A stretch of 64,000 bases of DNA from JANSXG01 sp024743075 (GTDB lineage: Bacteria; Planctomycetota; Phycisphaerae; Phycisphaerales; UBA1924), in assembly GCA_042140185.1 (NCBI GenBank), contig CP159477.1:2976001-3040000 (forward strand). Reading direction: 5' to 3'. The translations under genes were made by a program, and so were the position numbers. This document shows, in pieces, positions 40,831 through 52,017 of the stretch. How positions within the stretch are numbered: position 1 is the first letter of the stretch; every line of letters starts with the position of its first letter. Below the pieces are notes generated by a model that was given only the letters and a program-made list of their open reading frames with translations, did no database searches and was not told where the DNA came from.

Positions 40831-40908
40831 GGTCTAAGCAAAGCGCAGGCCATGTGAATCCTTCCAAACAGACGACATTCATTTCGCCGAGTCGATGCGC
40901 TGGCGCGA

Positions 40909-42300
<1,392 letters not shown>

Positions 42301-42469
42301 GCTGGCTCCAGACTGACACGCCAGGCGTCACCGGCGCGGGACTCACGCGCACGGATTCCTGCCTCGCAGCACAGAGTCTAGGTCAGACTCGCCGGTCTTT
42401 CAGCACCGATGGGCCGCCCAGAGGCTGATGCCCTCGCGGGATTCCCTGATGTCGCTCTCGCGGCTTCCG

Positions 42470-43075
42470 TTACTCGCCGGCGCTGTAGTCCGGATACAGC
42501 CCGTTGTGGCCGGGGATCCACTCCTCCGGACCAACGATGAACAGCTCGCCTTCGCCCCAGGTCTCGAAATCGAGATTCTGGCGCGTTCGCGAGGCATTCA
42601 CCGCCCGGATCGAATACGGCGCAGGGCGCTCGAACTCGAACCACCACGGGTCCACGCCCTCGACCTTGTTACCGTCGTCGTCGATCAGGTTCACCTGCAC
42701 GCGGACCACGGCATCGGTGTTGGCGGTCTGCCAGAAGGTCCGCCCGACATCGTGCATCCGCTGCTCGCCCGGGTCGATCTGGAAAGCCACCGGCGTCATC
42801 ACGTCCACGCCGCCCGGCGTCTTGTTCGGATCCCGCCTGCCGACCCAGTACCGGACTTCCAGCGGACGCGTCGAAGCGTTCTGGAACACCACCTTCGGGC
42901 CGTGCCCGATCGGCGCGACCACCGTTCCGGACTCGGTGAAATCCTGGAACGCCGAGCAGCCGCCGAGTCCAACCGCCAGGGTCAGCATCGCGACGGCCCC
43001 GGCGACCCGACCACCGATTCGCGACACGCCACTTCTCAAGGATCTCTGCACGGGCACCCCTATCTCCTGCTTCAT
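42470..43075 (-). CDS. Lipoprotein of unknown function upstream of nuoF
   Basis: This is a 201-residue lipoprotein. The signal peptide GRVAGAVAMLTLAVGLGG ends in the lipobox LGGC. The mature chain is beta-rich, with KVVFQNASTRPLEVRYWVG, then PVAFQIDPGEQRMHDVGR and DPWWFEFERPAPYSIRAVNA. No enzyme motif is seen. The start gives a somewhat long signal peptide of about 40 residues. It precedes nuoF by 169 bases on the same strand. Confidence 0.75.
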   Translation of the reverse strand: MKQEIGVPVQRSLRSGVSRIGGRVAGAVAMLTLAVGLGGCSAFQDFTESGTVVAPIGHGPKVVFQNASTRPLEVRYWVGRRDPNKTPGGVDVMTPVAFQIDPGEQRMHDVGRTFWQTANTDAVVRVQVNLIDDDGNKVEGVDPWWFEFERPAPYSIRAVNASRTRQNLDFETWGEGELFIVGPEEWIPGHNGLYPDYSAGE

Positions 43076-43102
43076 GCCGGGGAAACCGGCTCCGGGACTA
43101 CT

Positions 43103-43342
43103 CTATCGGCCCCGCTCATCGTCCGTATCGGCACTCGACCCCTCGTCGATCTCGATTTCCTCGATCGTCGTCCGACGCAGGGTCACCCTGCGCCCATCGA
43201 CCTCGCCCTCACGCTCTTCAACCTCGCGTCGGACCTCGCGCCGCTCCGGCTCGTCCGAGGACAGATCCCCCTTCACGCCGTGCACGATGTGCCCGACGAA
43301 TTCGCCCAGACTGCGCGAAATGGATTTGCGGTTTTTCGCCAT
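43103..43342 (-). CDS. Small highly charged protein
   Basis: This is a 79-residue protein with a basic start (MAKNRKSISRSLGEFVGHIV) followed by a Glu/Arg-rich helix and an acidic tail. It has no signal peptide or membrane helix. It lies 27 bases upstream of the lipoprotein gene on the same strand and 41 bases from the divergent 43384 gene. I do not recognise it. The ordered composition and tight spacing support it as real. Confidence 0.6.
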   Translation of the reverse strand: MAKNRKSISRSLGEFVGHIVHGVKGDLSSDEPERREVRREVEEREGEVDGRRVTLRRTTIEEIEIDEGSSADTDDERGR

Positions 43343-43383
43343 AATCCCTCGACAAACAGCATAGCCGACCCACAGAGCCCCAT

Positions 43384-43944
43384 ATGCCCGTCCGTACCGT
43401 CCCGATCGATCCAGAAGCCGATGTTCCCGCCCCGGAGACCGACCCTCGCGGGCGCCCGCGCTGGTCGATGCCTATGGACCGGATGGTCTTCCTCATAGTC
43501 TGCGCGCTCGAGATCGGTTCGGTCGCGATGGTCATCGGGATCTTCATCGCGACCAAGCAGCCCGCCTCTCTCTACGCCATCGTTCTCCCCCTGCTCCTGC
43601 TCGGCCCGGCGCTCATCCTCGCCTGTCGCCTGACCATCACCCTCGACGACGACCGCCTCCGATGGGTCTTCTTTCCGTTCTGGAAGAGCAGCGTCCCGTA
43701 CGACTCGATCGAGAATGTCGAGATCTGCACCTTCGACGCCATGCGAGACTTCGGCGGCTGGGGACCCAAGATCGTCAGGGGCTACACCGGGGCCATCGCC
43801 GCCAGCGGCAAGGGCGTGCTCATCACGCGTACCGACAAGAAACGAAAGCTCGTCCTGAGTTGCACCGAGCCCGAATCGCTGGTCCTCGAACTGCTCCGGC
43901 GAGTCGTGCCGGAGGAGGCCGCAGAGGCGACCGGCTCAGCGTGA
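43384..43944 (+). CDS. Two-helix membrane protein with PH-like domain
   Basis: This is a 186-residue protein. Two membrane helices (VFLIVCALEIGSVAMVIGIF and IVLPLLLLGPALILACRL) are followed by a cytoplasmic beta domain of the bacterial PH-like type: ITLDDDRLRWVFFPFWKSSV, then YDSIENVEICTFDAMRDFGG and GVLITRTDKKRKLVLSC. This matches the common architecture of bPH-domain membrane proteins of unknown function. Its last nine bases overlap the opposing lipoprotein gene. Confidence 0.78.
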   Translation: MPVRTVPIDPEADVPAPETDPRGRPRWSMPMDRMVFLIVCALEIGSVAMVIGIFIATKQPASLYAIVLPLLLLGPALILACRLTITLDDDRLRWVFFPFWKSSVPYDSIENVEICTFDAMRDFGGWGPKIVRGYTGAIAASGKGVLITRTDKKRKLVLSCTEPESLVLELLRRVVPEEAAEATGSA

Positions 43945-44463
43945 CGCGTCGGCCCGCACCGGGTCCGGCCAGAACTCTCTGGGAATGCGGATCGCCTCGC
44001 CCCCGGTCGCTTGCACATGAACCGTCCGGCTGCCCGTCTGTTCGTCGATCGCGGCCCGCAGCGTGATCGTCATCGGCGTCGAGCCGCGGATCTCGTACCA
44101 CTCGACCGCCGGCTGTTCCCAGCTCACGCCCAGAAGACGCACCTGCGCCTGCCAGATCACGATGCCGCCCGATTCGGCGGCCGCGCGCTCCAGGCCCCGT
44201 CGCACGCGCTCATCCGGGCTGTAACCCAGCGACTTGCCGCTGTCCACGGTGATTTCGGCCCCGCGAACTCGGTCGGTCAGCCCGGCTTCGGTCGAGCTCT
44301 GGATACCCAGATCAAGCCGAAGCACCGCCGTGGAACCGGCCTGATTCCGGATCGTGAAGTCCATCTCCGGCCCGGGCTCGTACCCGCCGCCGATCGCGCA
44401 GCCACCGGCGAGCGCGGCCAAACCAACAAGCCCCATCGAGACAAACGCCCGGCGATTCAGCAC
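43936..44463 (-). CDS. Lipoprotein coded directly after nuoE
   Basis: This is a 175-residue lipoprotein: RRAFVSMGLVGLAALAGG, then the lipobox AGGC, followed by a mature beta-rich domain (MDFTIRNQAGSTAVLRLDLG). It starts three bases after the nuoE stop, so the two are in one transcript. No enzyme motif is seen. The two N-terminal arginines resemble a Tat-like start (RRAF), but the full twin-arginine motif is weak. Confidence 0.78.
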   Translation of the reverse strand: MLNRRAFVSMGLVGLAALAGGCAIGGGYEPGPEMDFTIRNQAGSTAVLRLDLGIQSSTEAGLTDRVRGAEITVDSGKSLGYSPDERVRRGLERAAAESGGIVIWQAQVRLLGVSWEQPAVEWYEIRGSTPMTITLRAAIDEQTGSRTVHVQATGGEAIRIPREFWPDPVRADASR

Positions 44464-44466
44464 GGC

Positions 44467-45018
44467 TCAGTGCCCGTGCCCGGCGTCGGGGTTCGCCTTG
44501 ATCTCCTCGATTTCCTTCACGATCTGCTCCGGGGTGCAGTACTTGACGAGTTTCTCATCCACCAGCACCGCCGGGGCCTCGCCGCAGGCACCGAGGCACT
44601 CAAGCTCGACCAGGGTGAACTGCTCGTCGTCGGTGGTCTCACCGATCTCGATGCCCAGTTTGGCGCGACAGGCATCGGTCACCGCCTTGTGATCGCAGAA
44701 CTCGCAGGCGATCGAGCGGCAGACGCTGATCGTGTGCTTGCCCTTGGGCTCCAGCCAGAACTCCTCATAGAAGGATGCCGTATCGATCACATCCGCAGGA
44801 GTCAGGTCGAGGAAGTCGGCGATCTCCATGAGCGACTGCTTGGGCAGCCAGCCGTACTCGTGCTGGACCATGTGGAGCACCGGGATCAGGGCTCCGTGCT
44901 TGGTCTCGTAGCGGGGCAGGTAGGTGTTGGTGGCCTCGGAGCGCATGGCCTCGGTCAGGTACGGCTCATCGCGCCGTTCGACCTTCATCGATGCCGAATT
45001 CTTGGTGATCCATGCCAT
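44467..45018 (-). CDS. nuoE: NADH-quinone oxidoreductase subunit E
   Basis: NuoE carries the N1a [2Fe-2S] cluster of complex I. The 183-residue protein has a helical N-terminus (LIPVLHMVQHEYGWLP), then the cluster ligands in CRSIACEFC (C-x4-C) and ECLGACGEAP (C-x3-C), and the strand PAVLVDEKLVKYCTPEQIVK. Length and motif spacing are normal. A lipoprotein gene follows three bases later. Confidence 0.96.
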   Translation of the reverse strand: MAWITKNSASMKVERRDEPYLTEAMRSEATNTYLPRYETKHGALIPVLHMVQHEYGWLPKQSLMEIADFLDLTPADVIDTASFYEEFWLEPKGKHTISVCRSIACEFCDHKAVTDACRAKLGIEIGETTDDEQFTLVELECLGACGEAPAVLVDEKLVKYCTPEQIVKEIEEIKANPDAGHGH

Positions 45019-45112
45019 GTCTGCGAAATCCTGCCGGAAACGGTGTTTGCGCCCACCAGGGGCGGACGAGCGTGCTTTGGAGCGTGCATCCTAGTCGCAC
45101 CGCGACCGGGTT

Positions 45113-45868
45113 TCACGGCGAGCCGGAACCATCCGCCTCGCCATCCCCGCCGGTCGCACCGGGCTTCCCACCCGGGCCCGGGATCCAACCGGGGCTGAAC
45201 GGCGTGCCGTCGATCGCGCGATGCTCGACCAGTTCATCACCCGGAGCCATCCGCTGCACGCTTCCCTTCGGATCACGCTTGACCTCCTGCAGGCGGTAGA
45301 TGGTCCGACCCTCAGCGTCGATCGCGCCGGGGGGCGATGGCTCGGGGCCGCCCCAGTGCACCCCGTCCACCGGGCGACCCGCCGGGTCGAGCAGCAGCAG
45401 GAAATCGCCGGAGTTGCTCATCGCGTTGTTCCGGGCGCTCATCTCCATCGTGAACACATAGCCCATCCCGAACGCCTCGCTCGGTCCCGACGGCGCCTGC
45501 GACCCCGTCCCGATTGGGCCCGGGATCGTCGCGCCGTGCCCGTTGAAGACGATCGCCACGCTGTGCGCGGGCAGTTCGAAATCGGGGAAGGTGAAGAACA
45601 CGCCCCGCTTGGGTGACTCTTCGCCGTAGGCCAGCCGGCTCACGAGGCGATACCCCTTGAGGTTCATCGACTGCCCGCTCGGGTTGCCGACCTCGACGAA
45701 CTCGTCCCCGGTCGCGTCGCGCGTGCCGTCGCGGTTGGCATCCGCCTCGTCACCCCGCGGCACGTTGAAAAGCACCTCGGTGATCATCGGATGGGCGTGT
45801 TCGGCGGGTTGGGTGGCAAAGGCGAGGCCCGGGGCAAGAAACATGAGCGTGTACGTGGCGGTTCGCAT
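45113..45868 (-). CDS. Exported lamin-tail-domain protein
   Basis: This is a 251-residue protein with a signal peptide (YTLMFLAPGLAFATQPAEHA). The ATG at 45868 was chosen because GGAGCAGCAGG lies just upstream. The start of the mature part, MITEVLFNVPRGDEADANRD, and GDEFVEVGNPSGQSMNLKGY match the lamin tail domain seen in exported bacterial proteins. The Asp/Asn-rich DANRDGTRDATGDE segment may bind calcium. The C-terminal region is Gly/Pro-rich. Confidence 0.8.
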   Translation of the reverse strand: MRTATYTLMFLAPGLAFATQPAEHAHPMITEVLFNVPRGDEADANRDGTRDATGDEFVEVGNPSGQSMNLKGYRLVSRLAYGEESPKRGVFFTFPDFELPAHSVAIVFNGHGATIPGPIGTGSQAPSGPSEAFGMGYVFTMEMSARNNAMSNSGDFLLLLDPAGRPVDGVHWGGPEPSPPGAIDAEGRTIYRLQEVKRDPKGSVQRMAPGDELVEHRAIDGTPFSPGWIPGPGGKPGATGGDGEADGSGSP

Positions 45869-45885
45869 CCTGCTGCTCCAAGCGA

Positions 45886-46622
45886 TCAAGGGCTCATTCC
45901 GCTGACGCGCGCCAAGGCCATGAAGTACGGGACATAAAGAACAAGCGTCAGGGTGAAGTTCAGTTTCAGCATGGCAGATTCAGCCTGACCGTACATCCAG
46001 AACAGCACATAGAACGGCACGAACCACACCAGCAGCATCTTGACGAAGCCGCCCTGACGAAAGGCGTCTACCAGTGTCATGATGCCGACGACGCCCGCGT
46101 AGAACAGGAATGCCGCGATGCTGATGCCCGCGACCGCGGGTGCCGAGTCCGGGCGACTACCGATGAACAACCCGACACCGATCGAGCCCGCGATGAGCAG
46201 AGAAACCACGGTTCCGATAGTCGCGCCCAGGTTCGCTGGTGCTCGCGTCGCGGCTTCGCCTTCTTGACCTTCGCCTTGCCCAGCTTCCCGCCGGTTTGCA
46301 CGTTGGTCCCGCACTGGACGCAGAACACATCCGATGCGCCCATCATCGCCTTGCAGGAGGGGCATGGTCGCATCGGTTGTTGACCGACACCGGCCGACGC
46401 CGCGTCAGTCTCGATCGAGATTGCGTCGGTATCGATGTCCGGCGCGAACGCGCTGTACGGGTTCGCCTTCGGCTCGGGGATCTGGTGCGTCTGCGCACGC
46501 TTCGCCTTCAGCCGCTCGAAGCACGGCTGACACGCGTACCGCCCTTTCTTGTCCTTGATCCGCGCCTCGCCGGACACGTCTTTCTCGCAGAACCGGCAGA
46601 CCTTCGTCGCAACCTCGCTCAT
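45886..46622 (-). CDS. Zinc-ribbon membrane protein (frame broken)
   Basis: The N-terminal frame has two zinc-binding elements: VCRFCEKDVSGEARIKDKKG ... CQPCFERLKAK (four Cys) and PCPSCKAMMGASDVFCVQCG (C-x2-C pairs). The second frame supplies three to four membrane helices (TVVSLLIAGSIGVGLFIGS, ISIAAFLFYAGVVGIMTLV, MLLVWFVPFYVLFWMYG, FTLTLVLYVPYFMALARV). One missing base near 46248, in the Lys/Arg-rich link, joins them. The repaired length is about 245 residues. This is a zinc ribbon plus helices, a generic envelope-sensor-like design. The function is unknown. Confidence 0.75.
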
Positions 46623-47035
46623 CCCGGAGAGCCTCCACTTCGATCTCCGACGCGTGCGGATCACCGTGACCGCCTGCGTTCGGGTCCGATCAACCTACCC
46701 GGATTCGGGAACCGATCCAACATAAATCCGGACGCGTACCGATTTCCGTCGTCCTTCGGATCGCGCGAATGTCCGCTCCGGCGCGCGCCGCGTGGGCCCG
46801 GGCGCACCGCCACTTTTCTACTTTCTCAGAAAAATTTTCGCCCGTCCCACGGGCGGATTCTCGCGGTGTCTCTTTGCATCGCCACCCTCAGCGCGCGCGG
46901 CTGGGCTCACCGGCGCGAAGGGTGAGGGGCGTGTGCGCCACCTCCAGACCGTCCATCGCCACGCGACCGGAGAACCATCGTGACTCATCAGGCCGCCGCC
47001 CGTACTGTCTGCGCCATCGCCGCGCGCCGACCCGC
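46623..47035. other. Intergenic region with one hairpin downstream of the metal ATPase
   Basis: I see no convincing gene in these 413 bases. On the minus strand, 46838-46854 forms a seven-pair GC hairpin with a three-base loop (CGCCCGT / ACGGGCG), followed by AAAATTTTT. This is a plausible terminator for the ATPase gene. An Arg-rich minus-strand frame at about 46818-46986 was not accepted. Confidence 0.5.
46838..46854 (-). terminator. Possible terminator of the metal ATPase gene
   Basis: The stem is seven G-C-rich pairs with a three-base loop, and the minus strand continues with AAAATTTTT. The T-tract is not directly at the stem base, so termination may be partial. It lies about 180 bases after the ATPase stop. 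Confidence 0.45.
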
Positions 47036-49133
47036 TCACTCCCCGTTCGACCCGCCAAGCGCCTCCGGCCCCTTCCACGTCAGGATGAGCAGGCTGATGG
47101 CCACGACGATCAAGGTTGATCCTTCGTGCCCGATCACGCCCACGCCCATCGGGATCCAGCCGACGAGCGAGAACGCCGCGAGAAGCACGATCACGCTCAT
47201 GGCGAAGATCAGGTTGACGAACATCACGCGCCGGACGCGCCGCGTCAGCCGGATCGACCAGGGCACGACCGACAGGTCGTCGTTGAGGATGACGACATCC
47301 GCTGCCTCGAGCGCGGCGTCCGTCCCGATGCCGCCCATCGCGAGCCCGACATCCGCGAGCGCGAGGGCCGGAGCGTCGTTCACGCCGTCGCCGACGACCG
47401 CGAGGCGCGTGCCCGGCTCGTCGCGCAGGCGCTTGATCTGTGCGACCTTGTCTTCGGGCAGGAGGCCGGCGTGAACCTCGTCGACGCCGATCTCTTCGCC
47501 CAGCTTGCGCGATGTTCTCGTGGTCGCCAGTCAGCATGACCACGCGCCGGATCCCCAAGCGATGCAGCTCAGACACCAGACCGCCCGCGCCGTCGCGGAG
47601 CGTGTCAGCCAGCGTGAACACGATCACCGCGCCGGCGTGCGCAAACACCGCGGTGATCGCGCCCTCGGCCCGGACCTCTTCGAGCACGCGCTCGGCGTCG
47701 AGTCGGGCATCGCTGCTGAGAAACGGAGCGACGTACTCGATGGTCCCGATGTACGCCGGCTCGCCGTCGTGCTGCGCCCGGATGCCCTTGCCCGGCACCA
47801 TCTCGAACGCCTCGATCGGGGCCGGGCGCGCCCCGCCCGCCCGGACCGAGCGCGTGATCGCGCTCGCGATCGGGTGGGTGGACTGCTCTTCCATCGCGAG
47901 CACGATCGGCAGCAGCGAGTTCAGGCGCTCGTCGCCCCCGGCGATCACGCGCGTCTCCACGACCTCGATCCGGCCCGTGGTCAGCGTCCCGGTCTTGTCC
48001 ATCGCGATCGTGTTCACCGTCGAGAGCCGCTCGAGCGCCTCGCCGCCCTTGACCAGCAGGCCTGCTCGCGCCGCACGGTTCAGGCCGCACAGCGTCGCGG
48101 TCGGTGTCGCGATGACCAGCGCGCACGGGCTCGCGACGATCAGCAGCGTGATCGCCCGGTACGCGGCGTCGGTCCAGGACAGCGGCTCCTCGCCGCCACC
48201 GATCCGCGTCGTTCCGAGGAGCAGCAGCGCGACGATCGCGATCGCGAACACCGCGAGCGTGTACGGCGTGGAGAAGTTGTCGATCACCCGCTGCATCGGC
48301 TGGCGCTGCTCCTGCGCCTCGAGCACGAGTTGCAAAACCTTCTGCAGGCTCGACTCGGCGACCGGACGCGACACGCGCACCTCGATCGCGCCGTTCTGAT
48401 TCATCGTGCCTGCGAACACCTCATCGCCAACCTCGACCGCTCGCGGCAGGCTCTCGCCGGTGAGGTGCGACTGGTCCAGAGTTGTCCGACCCTTCTCGAC
48501 CTCCCCATCGGCGGGCACGGTCTCGCCCGGGCGCACCAGCACCAGATCGCCGGGCACCAACTCCTCTGGCTTCACCGGCTCCCAGCCGGAGGCGTCGCCG
48601 TTGCCGACGCGCCGCATCGCCTCGTTGGGCATGAGCTTGCTGAGGCGTGCCACGGCATCTTTGGCCTTCGCCATCGCGCGATGCTCGAGCGCACCCGCCA
48701 GCGTGAACATGAACAGCAGCAGCGCGCCCTCGCCGGGGTGCCCGATCGACGCGGCCAGCCCGGCGCCGACGACCATCAGCACATCGATGTTCGGCTCGCG
48801 ATTCGCCAGCGACTCCCCCGCCGCCTTCAGGCCGTGGACCGCACCCAGCGCGAGCGACACCCAGACCAGCGCGTGCCCGATGCCGTGAAAGAGCGCGACC
48901 CACTCCGCCGCGTTCTGTTCGGTTACCAGCACCTGCAGGGAGTACCCGATCAGCAGCGCGACGCCCGCGCTGAGCGCGATGGGCATCTGCCACTCATCGG
49001 AGAACAGATGGGAGACGAAGGTTCGTCGGGCGGGCGCGGGTCGGACATGGACGAACGGTAACGCGACCGGACGGAGGGTTGGTTGAGACTGGGTGTCATT
49101 TCGTCCGGTCTTCCCGCCGGAGACGGCGGCCAT
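47036..49133 (-). CDS. P1B-type heavy-metal-transporting ATPase, probable P1B-4 subgroup (frame broken)
   Basis: This is a metal-exporting P-type ATPase of about 699 residues after repair. Motifs in order: DQSHLTGESLP (actuator), ASPCALVIATPTATLCG (membrane metal site SPC), IAMDKTGTLTTG (phosphorylated Asp), VVMLTGDHENIA, and then in the second frame NDAPALALADVGLAMGGIGT and VGVIGHEGSTLIVVAISLLI. SPC together with HEGST in the last helix pair is the pattern of P1B-4 pumps (cobalt, iron or other divalent ions), not the CPC type. I see no N-terminal heavy-metal-associated domain. The break near 47509 fits a lost CG unit (ENIARKLGEEIG). The start at 49133 is tentative. Confidence 0.88.
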
Positions 49134-49423
49134 ACTCGCGGCGCGTCCGCTCCAGTTGTCGCGCCGAAGCGGGGACGAGGTACCGCCTGCTTCTGCGATG
49201 GTTGCTGGAAATCGGCGAGAAGTTGTCAAGAAAATGAGTCGGGTCGCAATCGCCAATCGGCCGACGCGTTCGGCGTGCGAACCCGGTCCTGGATTCCAGG
49301 CGGGCTCGGGCCGTGGCGGGCACCCGACATCGTGATGGAACCGTTGTTGTTCTCGCGCTCCTTCGGGACGCCGGCGATGTCGTCGCGCCCGCGGCGCGTA
49401 CCTCCACACAGGAGACAGATCCG

Positions 49424-49957
49424 ATGTTCGTGCACCCCCGTTCTATCGTTCGCCTGTTCGTCGGCGCCTTCGCCAGCGTCCCGCTGCTCGCCGGAGTCGC
49501 CGCGACGACCGTCCTCGCCGGCGCCCCCGTCGCCCACGCCACCGAGGACCCCGGCCCGATCCAGATGGTCGTCCAGCACTGCGTGGAGCAGATCGGCACT
49601 TGCGCCGAGCGCATGCGCAATCTGCTCGAAGCTCGCGCCGCGTTCGCCGTGCAGCGCATCGGCAACCTCGACGCCAACGATGCGCCGGTGCCGGTCATGA
49701 TCGCGACCGCCCGCGAGGCCGCCAGTGATCTCGACGAGATCGCCAGCGATGGCATCCGCCGGGTCAACCGCATCGCGTTCAACTGCGTGCAGTTCCTGAA
49801 CGGCGTCGACGCGCCGCAAGGCGCGATCCAGGTGGTGCTTAACGCCCGCAACGCCGCACTCGCGTCGATCGAAGCCAAGAAGCGCCAATCGAAGAGAGCC
49901 GTCCGGGAGGCGCTGCAAGAGGCGCTCGAGGACGAAGACCTGCCCGGCGGCGACTGA
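49424..49957 (+). CDS. Exported helical protein of unknown function
   Basis: This is a 177-residue protein. The signal peptide is LFVGAFASVPLLAGVAATTV with cleavage near AHA, and GGAG lies ten bases before the ATG. The mature part is helical and Ala/Arg-rich (MVVQHCVEQIGTCAERMRNL, QRIGNLDANDAPVPVMIATA) and ends with an acidic-basic coil (EAKKRQSKRAVREALQEALE). Two Cys residues near the start of the mature chain might form a disulfide. I do not recognise the family. A strong hairpin terminator follows 63 bases later. Confidence 0.72.
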   Translation: MFVHPRSIVRLFVGAFASVPLLAGVAATTVLAGAPVAHATEDPGPIQMVVQHCVEQIGTCAERMRNLLEARAAFAVQRIGNLDANDAPVPVMIATAREAASDLDEIASDGIRRVNRIAFNCVQFLNGVDAPQGAIQVVLNARNAALASIEAKKRQSKRAVREALQEALEDEDLPGGD

Positions 49958-50020
49958 TCCGATCGGCCCGATGTACTGGAATGGACCATCACGACGCCCG
50001 CCATTCGCGTCGTAAAGAGA

Positions 50021-50052
50021 ACCGCCCCGGGGACGAGAGCTCCCGGGGCGGT
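50021..50052. terminator. Bidirectional intrinsic terminator between convergent genes
   Basis: An 11-pair GC-rich stem, ACCGCCCCGGG (50021-50031) with CCCGGGGCGGT (50042-50052), has a 10-base loop. T-rich sequence follows on the plus strand (GTTGTGTATC), and TCTCTTTACG follows on the minus strand. It sits between the exported protein gene and nuoG, which converge. Confidence 0.75.
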
Positions 50053-50084
50053 GTTGTGTATCTATTGAGTGGCGTCCGATTCGG

Positions 50085-51839
50085 TCAGAGCTCCACCATC
50101 TCCATGTCCGCTTCCTGCCGGATCTGAACGGTCGGCGTGTGGATCTCGTCGATGAACGGCTTGAGCGAGCCGTGCTCGGAGGCCATGCGCTGGCGGATCA
50201 TCGCGGCGTTGTAGCGATCGCCGATGGGGGCGGCGGTTTCCATCGCCGTGGGAACCTGACCCGGCATCGCGTCGGGGTACTCGATGATCGTTTTGGGCGA
50301 ATCGCCGGCCTCGGCCTCTCCGGAGAGGATCGCCAAGATGTCGAGGGCGATCTGGGCCTCGCTGCGGCTCTGGCCGATCGGCGGGATCGCCTGCTCGAAG
50401 CCCTGGATCCGCTCGTCGGCGTTCACGAAGCTGCCGGCCTTTTCCACCCACGTCGCGCCGGGGAGGAACACCTCGCACTGCTCGGTCAGGCGGTTGGGCA
50501 GCGTGTCGATGAGAACCAGCGACTTGCCCTCGCAGGCGCTGGCGAACTCCTCGGTGACCCACTCGCTGGGGTAGTTGCCGGTGACGATCAGGCCCTGAAA
50601 CTCGGTCGAGGCGATGCGTCCGGCGATGTCGTCGAAGCCGGGCACGTTGCCCTCACCGGCGATCGCCTCGAGGGCGCGGCGCACGCCGCGCGCGTTCGGG
50701 GCCTTCTCGGCTCGGATCGTGTAGCCGCCGGGGAAGGTCTTGTCCTCACCGGAGTGAGGCACGGGGCCGACACCGAGCACGGCCTCCGGATCGATCGCGC
50801 GGGCCATGGTGCCCAGCAGGAACGCGTCTTCGGTGGAGAGCATGGGGCTGACGAGGATGGCGATGTGCTTGCGGTTGCCGTCGCCGCCGAAGCGGTCGTC
50901 GCCGGTGAGGTGGCGGAGCATCTCTCGATAGGCGCGTCCCCAGCCGACCTCGGTCTGGCGACCGTGGGCGCGGTCGATGGGCGTGGTCAGTCGGTCTTCG
51001 GAGTGCACGAACTTGTAGCCGTAGCGGACCTCGTCGGAGATCCACCACTTGTTGACCTCGGCGCAGTTGCGCGGCTTGATGCGGTACACCTCGCCGCGGT
51101 TGTGCTCGATGAGGATGTTGTCGCCCTGAGCCGTGATGCCGTCGATCGAGGGGGTGCTCTTGAGGAACCAGACGCGCTGGGTGAACAGGAAGTCCTTGTC
51201 GAGCAGGGCGCCGACGGGGCAGAGGTCGATGACGTTGGCCGACAGTTCGTTGTCGAGCGCCTCGCCGGGGAAGATGTCGATCTGCTCGGCATTGCCGCGC
51301 CCTTCGACGATCAGTTCGGAGGTGCCGGTGACCTCGCGACAGAAGCGCACACAGCGGGTGCACATGATGCAGCGGTCGGCGTAAAGGTAGACGTGGGGAC
51401 CGAGATCCTTCTTGGGCTGCTTGACCTTGGTTTCCTCGAAGCGCGAGACGCCTCGACCGTAGTCGTAGGAGTAGTCCTGGAGCCAGCACTCGCCGGCCTG
51501 GTCACAGACCGGGCAGTCGAGCGGGTGGTTGATCAGCAGGTACTCCATGACCGCCTTCTGGTTCTGGATGGCCTTGGGCGAGTCGGTGTAGACGACCTGG
51601 CCCTCGCCGGCGGGGGTCTGGCAGGTGGGCAGGAGCTTGGGGATGGGCTCGAGCTGGTTGTCGTTGCGCGGGTTGGGCGCCCAGACCTCAGCGAGGCAGA
51701 TGCGACAGGAAGCGACGATCGACAGGCCGTCGTGGTAGCAGTACTGGGGGATCTCGATCCCGTTGGCGTTGGCGATCTGGAGGATCGTCTGACCCTGCTC
51801 GAAGTCGCAGACTTTGCCGTCGATGGTGATCGTGGGCAT
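50085..51839 (-). CDS. nuoG: NADH-quinone oxidoreductase subunit G
   Basis: NuoG is the large iron-sulfur subunit of the complex I peripheral arm. In this 584-residue protein the N-terminal [2Fe-2S] cluster uses CYHDGLSIVASCRICLAEV and a later LPTCQTP. The His/Cys cluster is HPLDCPVCDQAGECWLQD. The [4Fe-4S] cluster is YADRCIMCTRCVRFCREV with VIDLCPVGALLDKDF. The molybdopterin-type domain is short, with no molybdopterin ligands seen. The start is taken as the ATG at 51839; a TTG at 51851 would add four residues. Confidence 0.96.
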   Translation of the reverse strand: MPTITIDGKVCDFEQGQTILQIANANGIEIPQYCYHDGLSIVASCRICLAEVWAPNPRNDNQLEPIPKLLPTCQTPAGEGQVVYTDSPKAIQNQKAVMEYLLINHPLDCPVCDQAGECWLQDYSYDYGRGVSRFEETKVKQPKKDLGPHVYLYADRCIMCTRCVRFCREVTGTSELIVEGRGNAEQIDIFPGEALDNELSANVIDLCPVGALLDKDFLFTQRVWFLKSTPSIDGITAQGDNILIEHNRGEVYRIKPRNCAEVNKWWISDEVRYGYKFVHSEDRLTTPIDRAHGRQTEVGWGRAYREMLRHLTGDDRFGGDGNRKHIAILVSPMLSTEDAFLLGTMARAIDPEAVLGVGPVPHSGEDKTFPGGYTIRAEKAPNARGVRRALEAIAGEGNVPGFDDIAGRIASTEFQGLIVTGNYPSEWVTEEFASACEGKSLVLIDTLPNRLTEQCEVFLPGATWVEKAGSFVNADERIQGFEQAIPPIGQSRSEAQIALDILAILSGEAEAGDSPKTIIEYPDAMPGQVPTAMETAAPIGDRYNAAMIRQRMASEHGSLKPFIDEIHTPTVQIRQEADMEMVEL

Positions 51840-52017
51840 GGGCGCAGCCAAACTCTATGCAAAAGGGAAATTGAACCGGAACGGCCTGTCAGGCCGGGGC
51901 TCAATAGTAGCGGCGATCGTCGCCGACGTGCGCCGAACGCGGGTTTTCGGGCGTTGAACAGGGAATCGCTTGCCCTCGGAGTGTCGCCGGGTAGGGTGTG
52001 GGAGGAGGAGAGACAAC

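Noticed and set aside
46818..46986. A short Arg/Trp-rich minus-strand frame beyond the metal ATPase stop
   Set aside because: It runs through the candidate terminator hairpin and has no plausible fold or family.
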